Notes: generated by a model from the sequence alone, not told the origin. DNA of 64,000 nt from Sympetrum striolatum (GCA_947579665.1 OX388349.1:73288841-73352840), one strand, 5' to 3'. Shown: positions 22,468 to 34,664, counted from the first letter of the stretch. Translations and numbers: made by a program.

Positions 22468-23223
22468 TGTTATTACTGAATGTTTAAAAATGTAACTTTC
22501 ATCGAAATGAACAGCGAATATCTTTTCGGGAATGGATTTAATCGTAATAAATATACTGTGATAATATAAGTTTATGTAGAGAATACGAGACCATTTATCA
22601 ACGAAGATAATTGGAAAAGTCATGTAAGTAGTGAGATTATTCGAGGATTAAATTGAAAAGTCTACTCTGAATCTATATAAGAGGGATAGAAAAGCAATTT
22701 GGATGAAAAATACCCATTAATTACTGATGAAGGACGTATTATACCGGATCAAGTCTACCTATGCCTGAGTAAAAGTAAGTACAGCTAAAATGTACATAAT
22801 CGTAAAATATTACTATCAGTATATTAATGCAAATTAATAGTTTTAACGGCAATCTTTAGAAATAGTAGAAATAATAAGTTCTTTTTCTACGTTTCTTTAA
22901 TTAATACGTAGTATATTACGTAATTCAACTTTCATCGAAATTAAAAACAAAAATCTACACATGAAATAAACTGATTTTCTTGAACGACCTTCTGATTACG
23001 TTGTTCTACGCTGGATAATTCTTCGTTAGTATAAACAATTCTGGTGGTATTATTGTATGAATATTATTTTCCCATCTTCTCCAAACGGGCTTTAGAATAG
23101 AGGTCTTTTTCTACGTTCTTTAAAACTATTTACATAATTACGTTGCCTATTGTCTGTTTGTTTACTTAATTAGAAACGGAGCTCATTGTCGTGGTAGACG
23201 CCATTTAATGAATATAAGATTAT

Positions 23224-23835
23224 AATGCAATATGTCTTGCACTGAACTTATTACTACATTGGTAATCGTCAATTTATTTTCCGCATTTTTATCTTATGTA
23301 GATTTTTATTCTAACTTAACATTCTTAAGCTTATTTCTTTAATTTAATTTTATGAATGCACATTAAGTTGTCGTCGTCTCCGCTGCAACATTCATCACTG
23401 TGGGATCCCGAAAGAGATACCACGGAATCAGCCGATCGCCGCGGAAACCTTTGACCGTAGATGTTCATTGAGGACTGAAATCCAAAACTAAGAAAGGTAG
23501 GAATTGATTTGAGAAGCGACGTGTTTTCACATTGCCAGCTGTATGTCGCGCTAGGAAGAGTACGTTCCTCAGAAAATATCAGGGTGTTAGTTTCTCCGGA
23601 AAAGATATTTGATAATATTCCGCACGCCGTCAATATTGTCCTCATCATCATATGGTGATCTGCCCGGAAGCAGGCGCCGCGGCCATATGATTCAATCGGA
23701 GTATGTCTTGCACTAAACTGAGTACATACCACAGGTAACCAATCGTCTGTCGATTTCTCGCATTTTTATTTTATGCAGATTTTTATTCTAACTTTACTTT
23801 GGCGTATTCCCTTAATTTAACTTAACGAATGTGTA
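23224..23835. repeat. Pair of ~135-bp direct repeats, ~473 bp apart
   Basis: 23224-23360 and 23697-23835 share ATGTCTTGCACT.AACT, CGCATTTTTAT.TTATG, AGATTTTTATTCTAACTT and CCTTAATTTAA-like blocks. Between them lies a GC-richer stretch with a 133-codon minus-strand ORF of no known family. A tandem duplication, or short LTR-like ends of an unknown element, would explain it. Confidence 0.5.
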
Positions 23836-23839
23836 ATAA

Positions 23840-25400
23840 TGAAGAACTCAACTCCAAAACACCCATATCCAATGAACGTGAAAGACCTTCGAAGCACTTA
23901 TTCTATTATTATGTTATTTAATGAATCTCGATCTTAGATTTAAAACTATGTATGCTAAAGAGAATGGCATAATTAAAAAGAAACGTTCATATAACATAAA
24001 AACCGATAACACAGGGTAGTATCCCTTGATAATTTTCTTTGCTTGCATTATGCGAGCACCCATTTACTAGTTTTAAATATATCTAGTTTTTGTCTAAATC
24101 CTCTCAATTTCGACCCGAATATGATATTCTACGACCAGAGTAAGAATCTTTATTACATTTTATTTCTTTTGGTACATATTTCCATTTCGTACGATCATTT
24201 TTTCCGAATTAATTCCGCAAGAGAAATGTCCGAGGTTAAATGAAAAAGTTCTTTAGAAGCAAAACCCTCATAAAAGAAGGATATTAAATATTTTTCTGTA
24301 AAAATTTAAAAATTATCAAACAAGTTTTGCATTGAAGTGTCAAGATTTTCTATTGATTTTATAAGAAAATTGGACTATTGAATTGATTGCAAATTGTTAA
24401 TCGAATGTGGAAAAAGTCGATTGGTTTGATCCCACGCTAAAGCTTTTAATTCCTCACATTATTCAAATGCGAGGTTTTCTTCCGAAAGAAAAACTTTCTC
24501 AGTTGCAGGAAGTGATCTTCTACCGCATTACTTTAAATTGACGATTTTCTGAAGTCAAACTGATGCGATGGCTATTGGGATTTTTAAAATCTATTTTCCC
24601 GAAATTTAAATTGAAAATTAATTCTTAAATTAATTCAATTCTATTGAATTTTAGTGACCAATCCATAAGAATAGAATTAAAGAATACGTTATACCTGAAT
24701 AACACTAATATTTTTATTATTTTCCAAACAGTGATCACTTTTGTGTTGTGGTTAATTTAATATGTAATATAATTGAGGTAAATAATATTATACATCATGG
24801 TTATAGTTTCTATTTGGCATTCCTTAAGAGATTTGAGCGGTCTTAGCAAAGGAGTTGGGTGACGTAATAGCAAAGTTGATACAATCATCCTGATGGCTAA
24901 GTGGAGATAATGGTGGAAGATAAGAAATAGATGAGCAGGTAAACATTTTTGTGGACGTGATAAAAGTGATATAGTATTCAGTAATCAGCATCAAATGCCG
25001 TATTTTGATGCTCGCGATTAACTTCGCACTGCAAGTGGTTTGTCTTCTTATACAACGAACGGTTGAAATAAGAAATGCCTTAATAGGAAATTCCTAAGCC
25101 ACAGTTTGGATCGCATCCGTCACACTCCGCAGATTAAACCCGTCTTTTGAGGAACATTACTCAAGTGTGGACCAACTAGCGAGAAGTAGGTTACTTCTAT
25201 GGCATTCTAAAGTTGGTCTCTGAAACTGTTACCACGGATTTTGAAGATATTTCTACGCGGTCAATGCAAGGGCAAGAAGAACACAGATGAATAGGTTTTA
25301 ATAAAAATGGTATGAGCAGACACGAGGACAAAAACTGAACAGATGATCATCAAATATGATGTATAATAAAATCGATTGTGGCAGGCTTTACCGAGTGGAA
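23840..25400. other. No recognised feature
   Basis: AT-rich intronic DNA without recognised coding or repeat structure. Confidence 0.35.
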
Positions 25401-25407
25401 ATCCATA

Positions 25408-25628
25408 ATAGAGGAAGTTAAGAATAAAGATTTTTACAAATCATTTTTTCCACGCATTTATTGGAAACACGACCGGTTTCGGCACAGATCGGCTATCTTC
25501 AGGTGATGGCCGATCTGTGCCTGAAGATGACCTGAAGATGACCGATCTGTACTGAAACCGGTAGTCTTTCAAATAAATGTGTGGAAAAAGTATTTGTAAA
25601 AATCTTTATTCTTAACATCCTCTGTTAA
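25408..25628. repeat. ~220-bp palindrome with Penelope-type tail motifs
   Basis: The left half runs GTTAAGAATAAAGATTTTTA, then TTCCACGCATTTATT, ACCGGTTTCGGCACAGATCG and ATCTTCAGGT. The right half is its reverse complement, with about 90% identity over ~100 bp and a short loop near 25505-25540 that holds an extra CCTGAAGATGA unit. The CCTGAAGATG...GAAACCGGT and AAATAA-TGTGGAAAA motifs are typical of Penelope-like element tails, so this looks like a head-to-head or foldback derivative. Confidence 0.75.
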
Positions 25629-25639
25629 GACGTATACAT

Positions 25640-28490
25640 TTCTAAAAGCAATTGGGTTCGGATATTACTACGCTGTCTTTAAATACCTAAATATAGACTA
25701 GTTTAAAGCTGCGAAATATGGAGTTCTATATTTATTTGTTAAAATTTACGCTGCAAGTTGGCCTTCTGGCTAAGTCACAGCTTTAAAGAGCTACAGGAAA
25801 GAGAATATTGTAACAGATAGAGTTGAGGTGCTAACGGGGATAAGTAAAACCGACAAAACAAGTGACAAATGGACGTTTCTAGAAGATTGAACTTATAACA
25901 ACCAACGCCTACGGAATATGATATATTTTCAGTATATTTATTGAAATACGAAGCTCATGATTCCCTTTAATGTCAATTAAGGCCAAAACGTTAACAAATG
26001 TCTCGAACCCACTAAAGATTTTCTCTGGGGCCATTTACCGTTGCAGCCATTATTGCAGATAGTCATCCAATCTGAACCTTTCATCAGTCGCGCCTATTTT
26101 CATAACACGAGCAGTCGCGTGTTGTATTCCATACAACATATCGTTTTCCGGCCAAAATTGTAAAATTAATTGAACTAATTATTATTTATGAGTGCTAAAC
26201 TTTAGTTAATAATATAATTTAAGAGGATAATTTAAGAAGTAAACAACTTTTAGTAAAAATATTATTATTCTGCTTTATTTATTTACATGCGTTCAGAGAG
26301 TACCTAAAAAGCTACATGTCTATTGGTTCCAAAATTGAAATGCGTTTAATAAAGTTTAAGACGAAATAAGTGAAAAACTCCGTGTAAACGTTATAATAAG
26401 CAAAACTAAAGTTCACCAACGAAAACTTTACCCCAAGCGGTCGCGCGTTTTATATGTTACGACAGTCGTCACTTCACAGATTTACTCGCTTTTGCAGTCG
26501 GTTTAGGACTAAAAAGAAGCAGTTGACAAATTTACAAGTTAATGGTAAGTGCGATAAAGAAATAGACCCGGGGATGAGGTTCAAGGGACCACCCAGGTAG
26601 AAACGGGACCCGAAAAACCGTCTGTGTTGTACAAAACACAACAGCGCAACTGACAGAGGGCTAACAAAAATATTATGTCGGGAGCTCTCGGGATTCCTGA
26701 AGGTCTGAAAATGTGAGGAAAAGCACATTTGAAGGGAAGTCCTTGTTAAAAATCACGAGTCAGCTGACTGTAGATACAAGACAACAGGAGGACATTGTGG
26801 TAAACATCTTTAACCTAAACATAAGGAAGTCGATCAAAAGGTTATCAATCTTTACCGGTTCGGTATGATTTTTAAGTCATTTAGAACCGATCGTGGTGTA
26901 CAGCATCATAGAAAGTATCCGGCAACGAAAAAACAATCTAAGAGGAAAAAGGAGCACGACTGTTATAATACATTAGAGTTTAAAAAGCTCCAAAAAGCCG
27001 TTGTTTTCGAACAACCCGTCGTGCTTAAGTGCCCAAACCATGGGAGTTAATCGTGACTGAGGTAGCGCACGTTTTATTATTCTCGATACGCATTTTGGGA
27101 AGCAAAGTTGCCATCTTCGGAAGAAGAAGAGATCTCTTCTTCTCCAACAGCGGGTTGTTCGCAAACAACGGCTATTCGTAACTCTTTAAACTCTAACGAA
27201 CGAAAAACTGCTCCAAATGAGGCGCACGACGGCGATGCTCAGCAATTGCATTTTGGGAGCGATAATCAGAATCCTTCAGCAAGTTTCCCATACAATACGC
27301 CAGGTTGAGTCGTGATAATGATAACCCTAAAATTTGGAAGGTGTTTGAGCGGCGTTGGGCGCACCATTTTGAAAACACGCTCTTCTAATTGAACTCATTC
27401 AGGGGCGAACACTCGTTAACTGGATTATAAACTCCGACGAACTACCAGACGGAATTCGGTAATCTCTCCTCCATTTTTGCCATAATCTGATCAGACATCT
27501 TGAAACATGGTCTAGAAATAACCTCGAGCAAGCTACAACTCTCCGCTGGGGAAAAAGAAAACTTACCATCACAAACCTCCGTACAAATGACCAAGAAGCT
27601 TTCTGGAGGAATAAGAAGGAAAACGAGACATTTTTACTCTGAAAAGGCATCGGATTTCTTTTCTCTCCAGACGGCGAGGATATGCGCATCTCTTCCGCCG
27701 AGAAAATTAATCTGCATAAAATCCGCGAAACTGGCGGGCTACGCTGCAAAAACGGTCGCGCATAGAGGAGGAGGAGAATGGGAAAAGAGAGAGAGGGAGA
27801 CGCAGCTTCCCCTTTCCGCCGATGGCGGCGCCAAAGGGAGGAAATGAGACTCAGCGCGGCAAGTCACCCATTCGACCTCATTTCCTCTTCTTTTCCCGCG
27901 CTATCTTCCCGCTTTCATCTCACCGCGGCACACCCCACGTGACGGAACAAGACCCTTCAAAACAATTTATTCAAAAAATCGTACGTTTTGAGCAACTCTC
28001 GCCATTTTTTCCTTCTCCGTTCATATTGGATCCAAAAAGGTCATTAGGAAGGGTTCATTGGAGGCATAATTATCGATTCATCGCCGAGGGAGTGCTTCTA
28101 TGGGATGAGAGGAGATTTTCTCACACTAATGATCAGATGCCAATTTAGTTGCGTCAAAATCCTTTTAAAACTTGTAATAATCTCGAGTAATTACTTTTCT
28201 TTGGGAAAAATTGGTTTCCAAATCGTCCGCTGATATTAATGTTCATGAGGATTGGAATGTAGTATGCGTTACACTTATCTACATTGAGATGTCGGAAATA
28301 TCAGTAATTATGTTTATGAGTGCTTTCTTAGAGATAAGTTTGCTAAAAACTAACCTAACCTTGTCAAAGAGATTATTACTCTACTTTGTAATAAGGGTCA
28401 CTAGACGTTACAGAATTACTGGATTAAACTTGTAAATAATACTTATAGGTATTAATTGGGCTACGAAAATTCATATCTCATTATTTTGTG
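25640..28490. other. Mostly unrecognised; contains a GC-rich island at 27560-27960
   Basis: 26470-28140 has denser overlapping ORFs on both strands (for example 27500-27847), but no frame gives a family I know and no exon chain can be drawn. The 27560-27960 part is notably GC-rich for this window and holds an E-box CACGTG at 27936 and several CGCG/GGCG motifs. It could be an intronic regulatory island or decayed transposon. Confidence 0.3.
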
Positions 28491-28499
28491 CATACTGAT

Positions 28500-29065
28500 C
28501 ATTTATTATTTATTTATTTATTTACATAGTTAATCTTACAAATAGAAGAAATATTCAGGTGGTAAGATTTATCTAGGAAACAACATTATAATACCTTATT
28601 GTATTTAAAACATATATTCCTAAAGTCTTTTTTGCTTTTTGGGTGGGGTTTGAGAGCCTCTTCAGGTAACTTATTCCAATCTTTTATACCCCTATTTACA
28701 TAAGAATACTTCGCTATATCCATTCGTTGTTTTCTAAGCTTAATCCTATATTTGTGGTCCCCCCAAGCTACATAATGTGGTTCCTCTACCCTGCCCTTTA
28801 ATTTTGTCCACGTCTCACCTCCGTTTCTGACATGGAAGATTGCTACTAATCGGTTCATCCATCTCCTTTTTCTAGTGTTTCCAAGCCGAGCTTTTCCAAC
28901 ATCTCTGTAACAGTGTCTTCTTTCTTATGTCTTCCTAATGTGTATCTTGCAGCTTTCCGTTGCACTTTCTCTATCTTTTTAATATTGAGTTTATCATGAG
29001 TATCCCATACGTTGATCGCATATTCTAATATCGGTAATACTATTGTTTTATATGCTAATTATTTC
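28500..29065 (-). mobile_element. LINE 3' end (CR1/Jockey-like), family A copy 1
   Basis: On the minus strand: VLPILEYAINVWDTHDK, IEKVQRKAARYTLG, then after a frameshift RLVAIFHVRNGGETWTKL, KLRKQRMDIAKYSYVNRG and IKDWNKLPEEAL. This is the C-terminal tail after the RT of CR1/Jockey-type LINEs. The 3' end carries an (AAAT)n tail (plus strand 28498-28525). 5'-truncated, non-functional. Related copies lie at 42360-43045 and 61770-62745. Confidence 0.8.
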
Positions 29066-29199
29066 GCTTATTTGAATATCCATTAGTTAAACGATATATT
29101 TATCAGGAAAGCACAATCTATATGCCATAATTATTGATACAATAAAATACAAGGAAAAATCCCAAGGAAAAACAGACTTGAAAACCCTCTGACGGGCCC

Positions 29200-29495
29200 A
29201 GTAACCTGTCTGACTTTTTTCAACTCCGTTTTTTCTTAGGATTTTTTCCTTGATTCCTTATGGTGAGTGTGTCCTTCACACCTCTTTGTGTTGCCGGTTC
29301 CTCGATGAGGCCTTGGCCGTGGACGATGCCGCTTAGCCGGACGAAACCACACTTGCCAATGCACACGAAGTTCCCAAAACGGCAAAACGTTCTGGCCGGG
29401 TAGCCTAGATGGTTGAGGCGGCCTCCCGGATAGAGGAAGATCCAAGGTTCGTTTCCAGGCCCCGTCAGACTTTTTTCAATTCCGTTTTCCCTAGC
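29200..29495 (+). repeat. tRNA-derived SINE
   Basis: 29391-29470 has an A-box-like TAGCCTAGATGG and a B-box GGTTCGTTTCC 46 bp later, the usual internal Pol III promoter spacing. It passes into GTCAGACTTTTTTCAATTCC. The same GTCTGACTTTTTTCAACTCC tail occurs upstream at 29208, indicating a second, head-less copy. No full cloverleaf. Confidence 0.6.
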
Positions 29496-29499
29496 GATA

Positions 29500-30590
29500 C
29501 AATATTCTTGTGCATAGGGTTTCTCTGTGTGAAATAATAATATCTATACATATTTATTAAGAAGAAAAATTACGACCGGGACGATATGGAATCCATTTAC
29601 CAGCGAAGAGTGACAGAAAGAATTGTGAAGTCAAAATTGTTAGTTTCCTGTTTAATCACTTCTAAACGTTTCCTTTGTTTGTTTAAACGTGAAATAAATT
29701 CAACAGCTAATACATTTAGATGGAAATTCATAGAATTGGAGGTCAAAAATTGTATTAGAAAAATGATTTCTACATAAAGCAGAGCTTCAAGGATTTAAAA
29801 GTCGAATTAAATGGAAATTAATCTCCACATACAGTAAATTCTGCGGCGAACAACGGATGGCTCCCCATATTTTCCCTTTATTTTCAATTTCTTTTATATC
29901 TTCTACTCCGAGGGCAAATTATCACCACTTATTGCATTCATAACTAAGAGGAAATGGAACTCGCCGAAATGAATCTAACTTATAAATTGACCTTATTACT
30001 CATGTAAATCTCTATTTCCTGATTTGGGATTTAATCCTACATAAACGGGGGATGTTGGTCGACGTCATTCGCGAATGCTGGGAATTGATCTGCAAAAGTG
30101 AGTCAAATGGGGACCAAAAATCAATTAATCTCTTAACGGGCATCGGAACACTGCGGAGGAATCTCTATTTAAAATTTCATAGGCAGTTGCTTATTATGAC
30201 TTTCATTTAGCCTTTGAGTCGCTAGATAATGAAGTTGCAGCTTTATTGAATAATGGAGGGACATAAAGTCTTCATTTCGTCTTAATCGCAGAGTTTTATG
30301 AGATAATCTTGAAGTTAGTAGCTCAATAATATCTTGAAAGGTTAGACATAACCGCTGTTTTTCGCTAGACTGTCAGTATATATATTGGTCATCTCTCAGT
30401 TCATATATTGGTTTCTTTGGGCTTAGTCCTTATCGAACTATGATCTAAGTTAGTTATATTTAGAAAAACAAAGTGAACAATACACGAATTCACGTATAAC
30501 ATTCCGATAAAACAATATAAACATGTTTTGAAAAGAAACGTAAATTTTCGGAATGTAAGAACTTCAGCTTCAACATGGGCTTATGCATAG
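29500..30590. other. No recognised feature
   Basis: AT-rich intronic DNA with no supported coding, repeat or structural signal. Confidence 0.35.
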
Positions 30591-30599
30591 AAAGTGTTA

Positions 30600-31340
30600 A
30601 AAATCTGTACATGATGAACAAAAATCTGATGTGGCCAACACATGACTTTCTCCGTACTTATTGAAAACAGAAGCCTATGCCGGTAATATATAAATAACTA
30701 CAAAACAATGATTGTTACAGGAAAATGTTTCATACAACATTTGTAGTAAAATACATTATCTATAACTTTGGTACATAATTGTATATACATACATTGCATT
30801 CTGACAGTGATATGTATGAAAAACTTCCATTTCTGGGTAAACAACAACTTCCGGTTAACCATTATTGAAGAATAACTCCTAAACAATCAGTGTTAGGAAA
30901 AAATGTTTCATGCAAAAGTTGTAGTAAAATACATTATCTACAACTTTTGTAAATAATTGTATATACCTATATTGCATTCTTACAGAGAAATTTAAGAAAC
31001 GAAATTTTGTTCCGGATAAACCGCAATTTCCGGTTAAGCGATATTCACCAAAAACTAATCAACTCTTGGCATTGTTAGGAAAATACTAAATATGAATTTT
31101 GAAAATGATCGGATTATTACTTTTAAGATAGAGCGCCCACAAACTTTTTTACCACAGACAGACAGACTGACAGACAGACATACACACACACACACACACA
31201 GACACACAGACAGATATGTTCGGGAAAATAGCGAAAACGAGCTCTATGGGCCCCAAAACATCTATTTCCGTCGAAATCTTGAAGTCGAATTTTTTTGCGA
31301 ATACAATACTTTCTCTATACTACGTATGGGGAGATAGTAA
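30600..31340 (+). mobile_element. ~0.7-kb element with two ~190-bp tandem units, copy 1
   Basis: It is the inverted counterpart of 34971-35680. Two units (about 30700-30890 and 30890-31080) share TAACTCCTAAACAATCAGTG-like, ATACATTATCTATAACTTTG, GTATATACATACATTGCATT, and GGTTAACCATTATTGAAGAA blocks. Then come a (CAGA)n/(CA)n microsatellite (31160-31215), GGGCCCCAAAACATCTATTT and a terminal hairpin ACTTTCTCTATACTACGTAT...GGGAGATAGTAA. Non-coding; a non-autonomous DNA or Helitron-like element is likely. Confidence 0.7.
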
Positions 31341-31379
31341 AAATTGAAAATCGAAACATCTAGAAGAAGGAATAGTCGA

Positions 31380-31960
31380 GAATGAGCAGTCTAATATATT
31401 TTATATAATAATTCTATAATAAGCGAGGATAAAGCAATATACACTTCAATTAAAGAATTGTTTCTACAATTAAAAACGAATAAAAGTAGCTTGCACACTG
31501 CAAGCATATGTTTAAAGTACTGTACTTTGCAAAGTCCTATTTGGTATGATAAAACAATATATCCAAAAACAAAATAGCCTTGTGTCGAACCCAGCACGTT
31601 TTTTTAAGATGATATCGAACATAAGTATTTGCTTTGGGATAATCTGACCGTTTCTAAAATTCCATCGGTAAGGTCCTAAAATATGGTTCCATCATCCCCA
31701 TGCATAGAGGAATGTAAATGGCACTCTGGAATCAAACCAAGGATCCTCAAGGAAAAGAAATATATTATATGAATGTATTTATGATCTCTATTGACACGCC
31801 GGGTTTAAGATTTCCATGTTATCGGGAAGGGATTAAAAAATCTTTAAAATCGCATTTTAAATAGGAGAATATTTGCCCTGACTTACCGTTGAACCATAGA
31901 ACCAAATTTGGGAACGGAAAATTTAGGAAAAGAAATTTACTATATTAACATAATTTATAC
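31380..31960 (-). repeat. ~165-bp B-box monomer array, locus 2
   Basis: Read on the minus strand, the cores are GGTTCAACGG, TTGGTTTGATTCCAG and CTGGGTTCGACACAAG at steps of ~155-165 bp. The last unit shares TTTTAGAAACGGTCAGATTA with locus 1. The array ends in the stem-loop GCTTGCAGTGTGCAAGC, found in the same relative place at 59330. Confidence 0.65.
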
Positions 31961-32720
31961 GTTTAAGTTTGTGTAAGGTTTACATATAGCTTTAATAAGC
32001 ATGTACTTTCCACATATCGTGAAAATTAAAAACAAGGTTTCTTTACTTCCTCTGGTTTACTTACTATGCACAACCGGTTACGCCAGGTGTAGTGAAATGA
32101 ATGAATTGTGAAAATCAATGAAGTTTGTCAAATCAAAGGGCTATGGAGTTGGTAAGAGGGGATAGAGGAAAGTAGGTATTGGTATGAAATTGTAAATAGT
32201 AATAATTACTGGAATGGATGTAATTGGGATCTTCCTGTTTGCATTAGAGAAGTTTTTATTATGAATCGAGTTGGTATCTCATCAGAAATTCAGGTGGCGT
32301 ATCAACTGTTTTAAGGGGATATAGCCTATAAGGAATATACATACAGGAATATATTACTCGCGTGTTAGCAATGATGGTAAAATACTAGGCAAGACCGACG
32401 TATCGAAGGGGCCGGATATTCGTGTCTGTCTCAAAAAAGAGAGGACGCGAATCTGCGGTCGCATCGGAGGTCAGTCTCCCGCCTTTACGGAACTATTTCT
32501 CCTCGTGGAGTGATCTATGACGTCACAAATATATTCCTACGCCTGACGTCACGTCACTCATTTCTAACACGCGCATAGCGAACTTGTGACCCACTGGAGT
32601 TGTAGCATTGGATTGAGGCAAAATGTCACAGAACACGCACAAATATGTAAAACACCTTGCATTAGTTCTAACAAACTGCTTCACAGCATCCGTTGTTTGT
32701 GGAGTACAATTGCTCTTCTA
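31960..32720. other. Unrecognised, with two perfect CRE-type palindromes
   Basis: No element recognised. TGACGTCA occurs perfectly at 32518-32525 and again at 32544-32551, in a locally GC-richer patch (32390-32560). This is the consensus for CREB/ATF bZIP binding, but function inside this intron is unproven. Confidence 0.3.
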
Positions 32721-32722
32721 GA

Positions 32723-33038
32723 GCAGGCTTGTCAAACTCGTGGCCCGCGTTGCAACACCGGAAAATAAACGGTACCTACTGATATCGATAAACAGGCTCG
32801 GAGTCCACATTAAAAATTTTATGTCCTTTAAACAAACGTTATTTTACGATGCTCATTTGTATTTGGGTTATATTGTGATTAAATGTTATATTCTATATTA
32901 TTCGTAACTGTTGAAGAAGTACAAAGGTTTCTTCTTTAGTTTCGTCAGTATAAGGGTAGCCTAATTCAAGGGGTCCTTTCTGACGCCTGAGAAATTTCGT
33001 AATGGGGCCTTCCGCCACGAAAAGGTTGGACACCCCTG
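32723..33038. mobile_element. hAT-type MITE, 316 bp
   Basis: The left end CAGGCTTGTCAAACTCGTGG and the complemented right end CAGGGGTGTCCAACCTTTTC are related hAT TIRs. The 8-bp flanks (TTCTAGAG and CTCTGAAG) agree at 5 of 8 positions, suggesting a decayed target duplication. The interior is AT-rich and non-coding. Confidence 0.65.
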
Positions 33039-33845
33039 CTCTGAAGGCACGTCCTCATTGCTTGGTCTATTCGCTCTATTGCCTATTTCATTTGCTGAAT
33101 AGATCGTAATTAGCAGAGCTATGTTAATGTATAATATTTATCTCCGCTTCCATCTTAATTTCCAAATGTTCTTTTCCTCTTTCGAAGAATCATTTACTCA
33201 TTCAATTCCATCGCTTCCTCTTTATATTCTCTTTCAATCTTCTCCTTTTATCCATCTTATAAGCTCCCTCTCACCTCTTTTCTTTTTTCCCTCTCACTAA
33301 ACCGATATTTGACCACTTTAAAGGAAAAGGGGGAGGAATCGACGTTGGGGAATGGTCCTTTGAGGGTGAGCAACCATCCCTCCATTTGTCGTTTTCTGAC
33401 AACCCCCACCCTTCCCAACCCCATCCCTTCTTATCTCCTACACATTTTTTTACGCCCTTTCGAAACCCTTCGGTAAAAAACTCTCCAGATACCCTTCCGC
33501 AAACTCCTTCCCATATCTTTCATTCTCCCCTTCCCTTGGCGGGCATTGGGTAGTCATTTTTTCTCCAAGAGAATATTCTGCTTACTCCACAAAAGATCTC
33601 CCTTCCTGTCCACCAATTCCACCCTTATATTTCACCCGTCTCTTCAATCCTGCAGTTATGGTTTCTCCATCGCTCCTTGACTACCAACGAAGAGAGTGCA
33701 AACCGGTGTTATTTGAAAAGAAGTGTTGTCTCAACGACTCTATGATTAGGTTAGGGAAGTGCAGCTAAAGGCAGTTGCCAAATTGGTTTTACAGAATTGC
33801 TTCGACAAATGAGAGATCGCCATTTAAATATTTCAGGACGTAGGA
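33039..33845. other. Pyrimidine-rich stretch, no recognised feature
   Basis: Strong C/T skew on the plus strand between 33150 and 33660. No ORF or repeat family recognised. Confidence 0.4.
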
Positions 33846-33849
33846 TGAG

Positions 33850-34260
33850 AATCTTATAATCTTATATCTTAGTCTAAAACTCGAAAACAGCTCGACCGAT
33901 TAGAATATTTTTTTTGCTTTGTTCGCCTCAATACAGAAATTGTTTAGAAAAAAAAAGAAATTAGGAAAAACATTTCCATAAGTAATGCACGCAAAGTTCA
34001 TTTTTCTCTCCGCAGGCTTTATTTCATTTGAAAATTTAAATTAGAAATAATATTTGTACAAGGTCGAATCAAGCACCAAAAGAAGGGGAATAGATTAAAA
34101 ATTCTTATTTTGGTCGTGAAATATCGTTTACGAATCAATGTGTCGAGAATTTTTTATTTATATTTTAAATAGGAGAAATTTGCACCAACCTGGCGTATAA
34201 CTCACACACATTTGATGTCAGTTTTATAGATATAAATGAAGAACAGCACGTTTTCTGTGG
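33850..34260 (+). repeat. Helitron/Helentron-like repeat fragment, related to 18940-19370
   Basis: It shares AACTCGAAAACAGCTCGACC-like 5' sequence and the block AGCACCAAAAGAAG...TTATTTTGGTCGTGAAATAT with 18940-19370. It is in the same orientation, with no coding content. Confidence 0.5.
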
Positions 34261-34348
34261 CCTCTATGATTTTAAATCGCATGATATGCATGCTTCTCAT
34301 GACTGAATTACAATAAAGGACTCAAAAAGTCCTTAAACTGTTAATAAA

Positions 34349-34417
34349 GTGACTTAATGATTTGAGAACGTGACTTAATGATATGAGAAAGTGACTTAAT
34401 GATATGAGAAAGTGACT
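34349..34417 (+). repeat. 21-bp tandem repeat, ~3.3 copies
   Basis: GTGACTTAATGATTTGAGAAC and two copies of the same unit with A for T at position 14 and A for C at position 21, followed by a partial unit. Simple local expansion. Confidence 0.85.
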
Positions 34418-34664
34418 CAAATAATAAATAGTAATAATATATAACCCCAATAAACATAATTTCATATGATGTATACCCGAATCTTCACTTTCAAATTCCG
34501 CGCGTAGGTGCTGCTGACGAAACGGGTCAGAGTGAGTCAAAATTGAATGAATCGGAAAAACTCGCTTTCGCCGAGGAGACTTATCTTGCAACCCGTCCTT
34601 AAAAGACCCGTTCTGAGGAAGGCTTGGCCATACGGGTCGAAACTACGCTTCTGCTGATCCCTAG

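Larger units (their letters stand above)
20600..23210 (+). repeat. Unclassified repeat copy, interrupted by a pogo-like element
   Basis: 20600-21121 and 22468-23210 match, in order, the copy at 44480-45230. Landmarks: AATCCTGACTCA; GACGTCTAAAAGA.CAA; AACGCTAATTTAT; TTTTTCTCCTCCTTTC; then after the insertion CTTGAACGA...GTTGTTCTA, AATTCTTCGT, TTTAGAATAG...CTTTTTCTACGT and GAGCTCATTGTC. About 500 bp after the insertion (22470-22970) are missing from the other copy. Confidence 0.6.

Noticed and set aside
23331..23732. 133-codon minus-strand ORF as a gene
   Set aside because: No family recognised and it lies between direct repeats; better explained as a chance open frame in a GC-richer patch.
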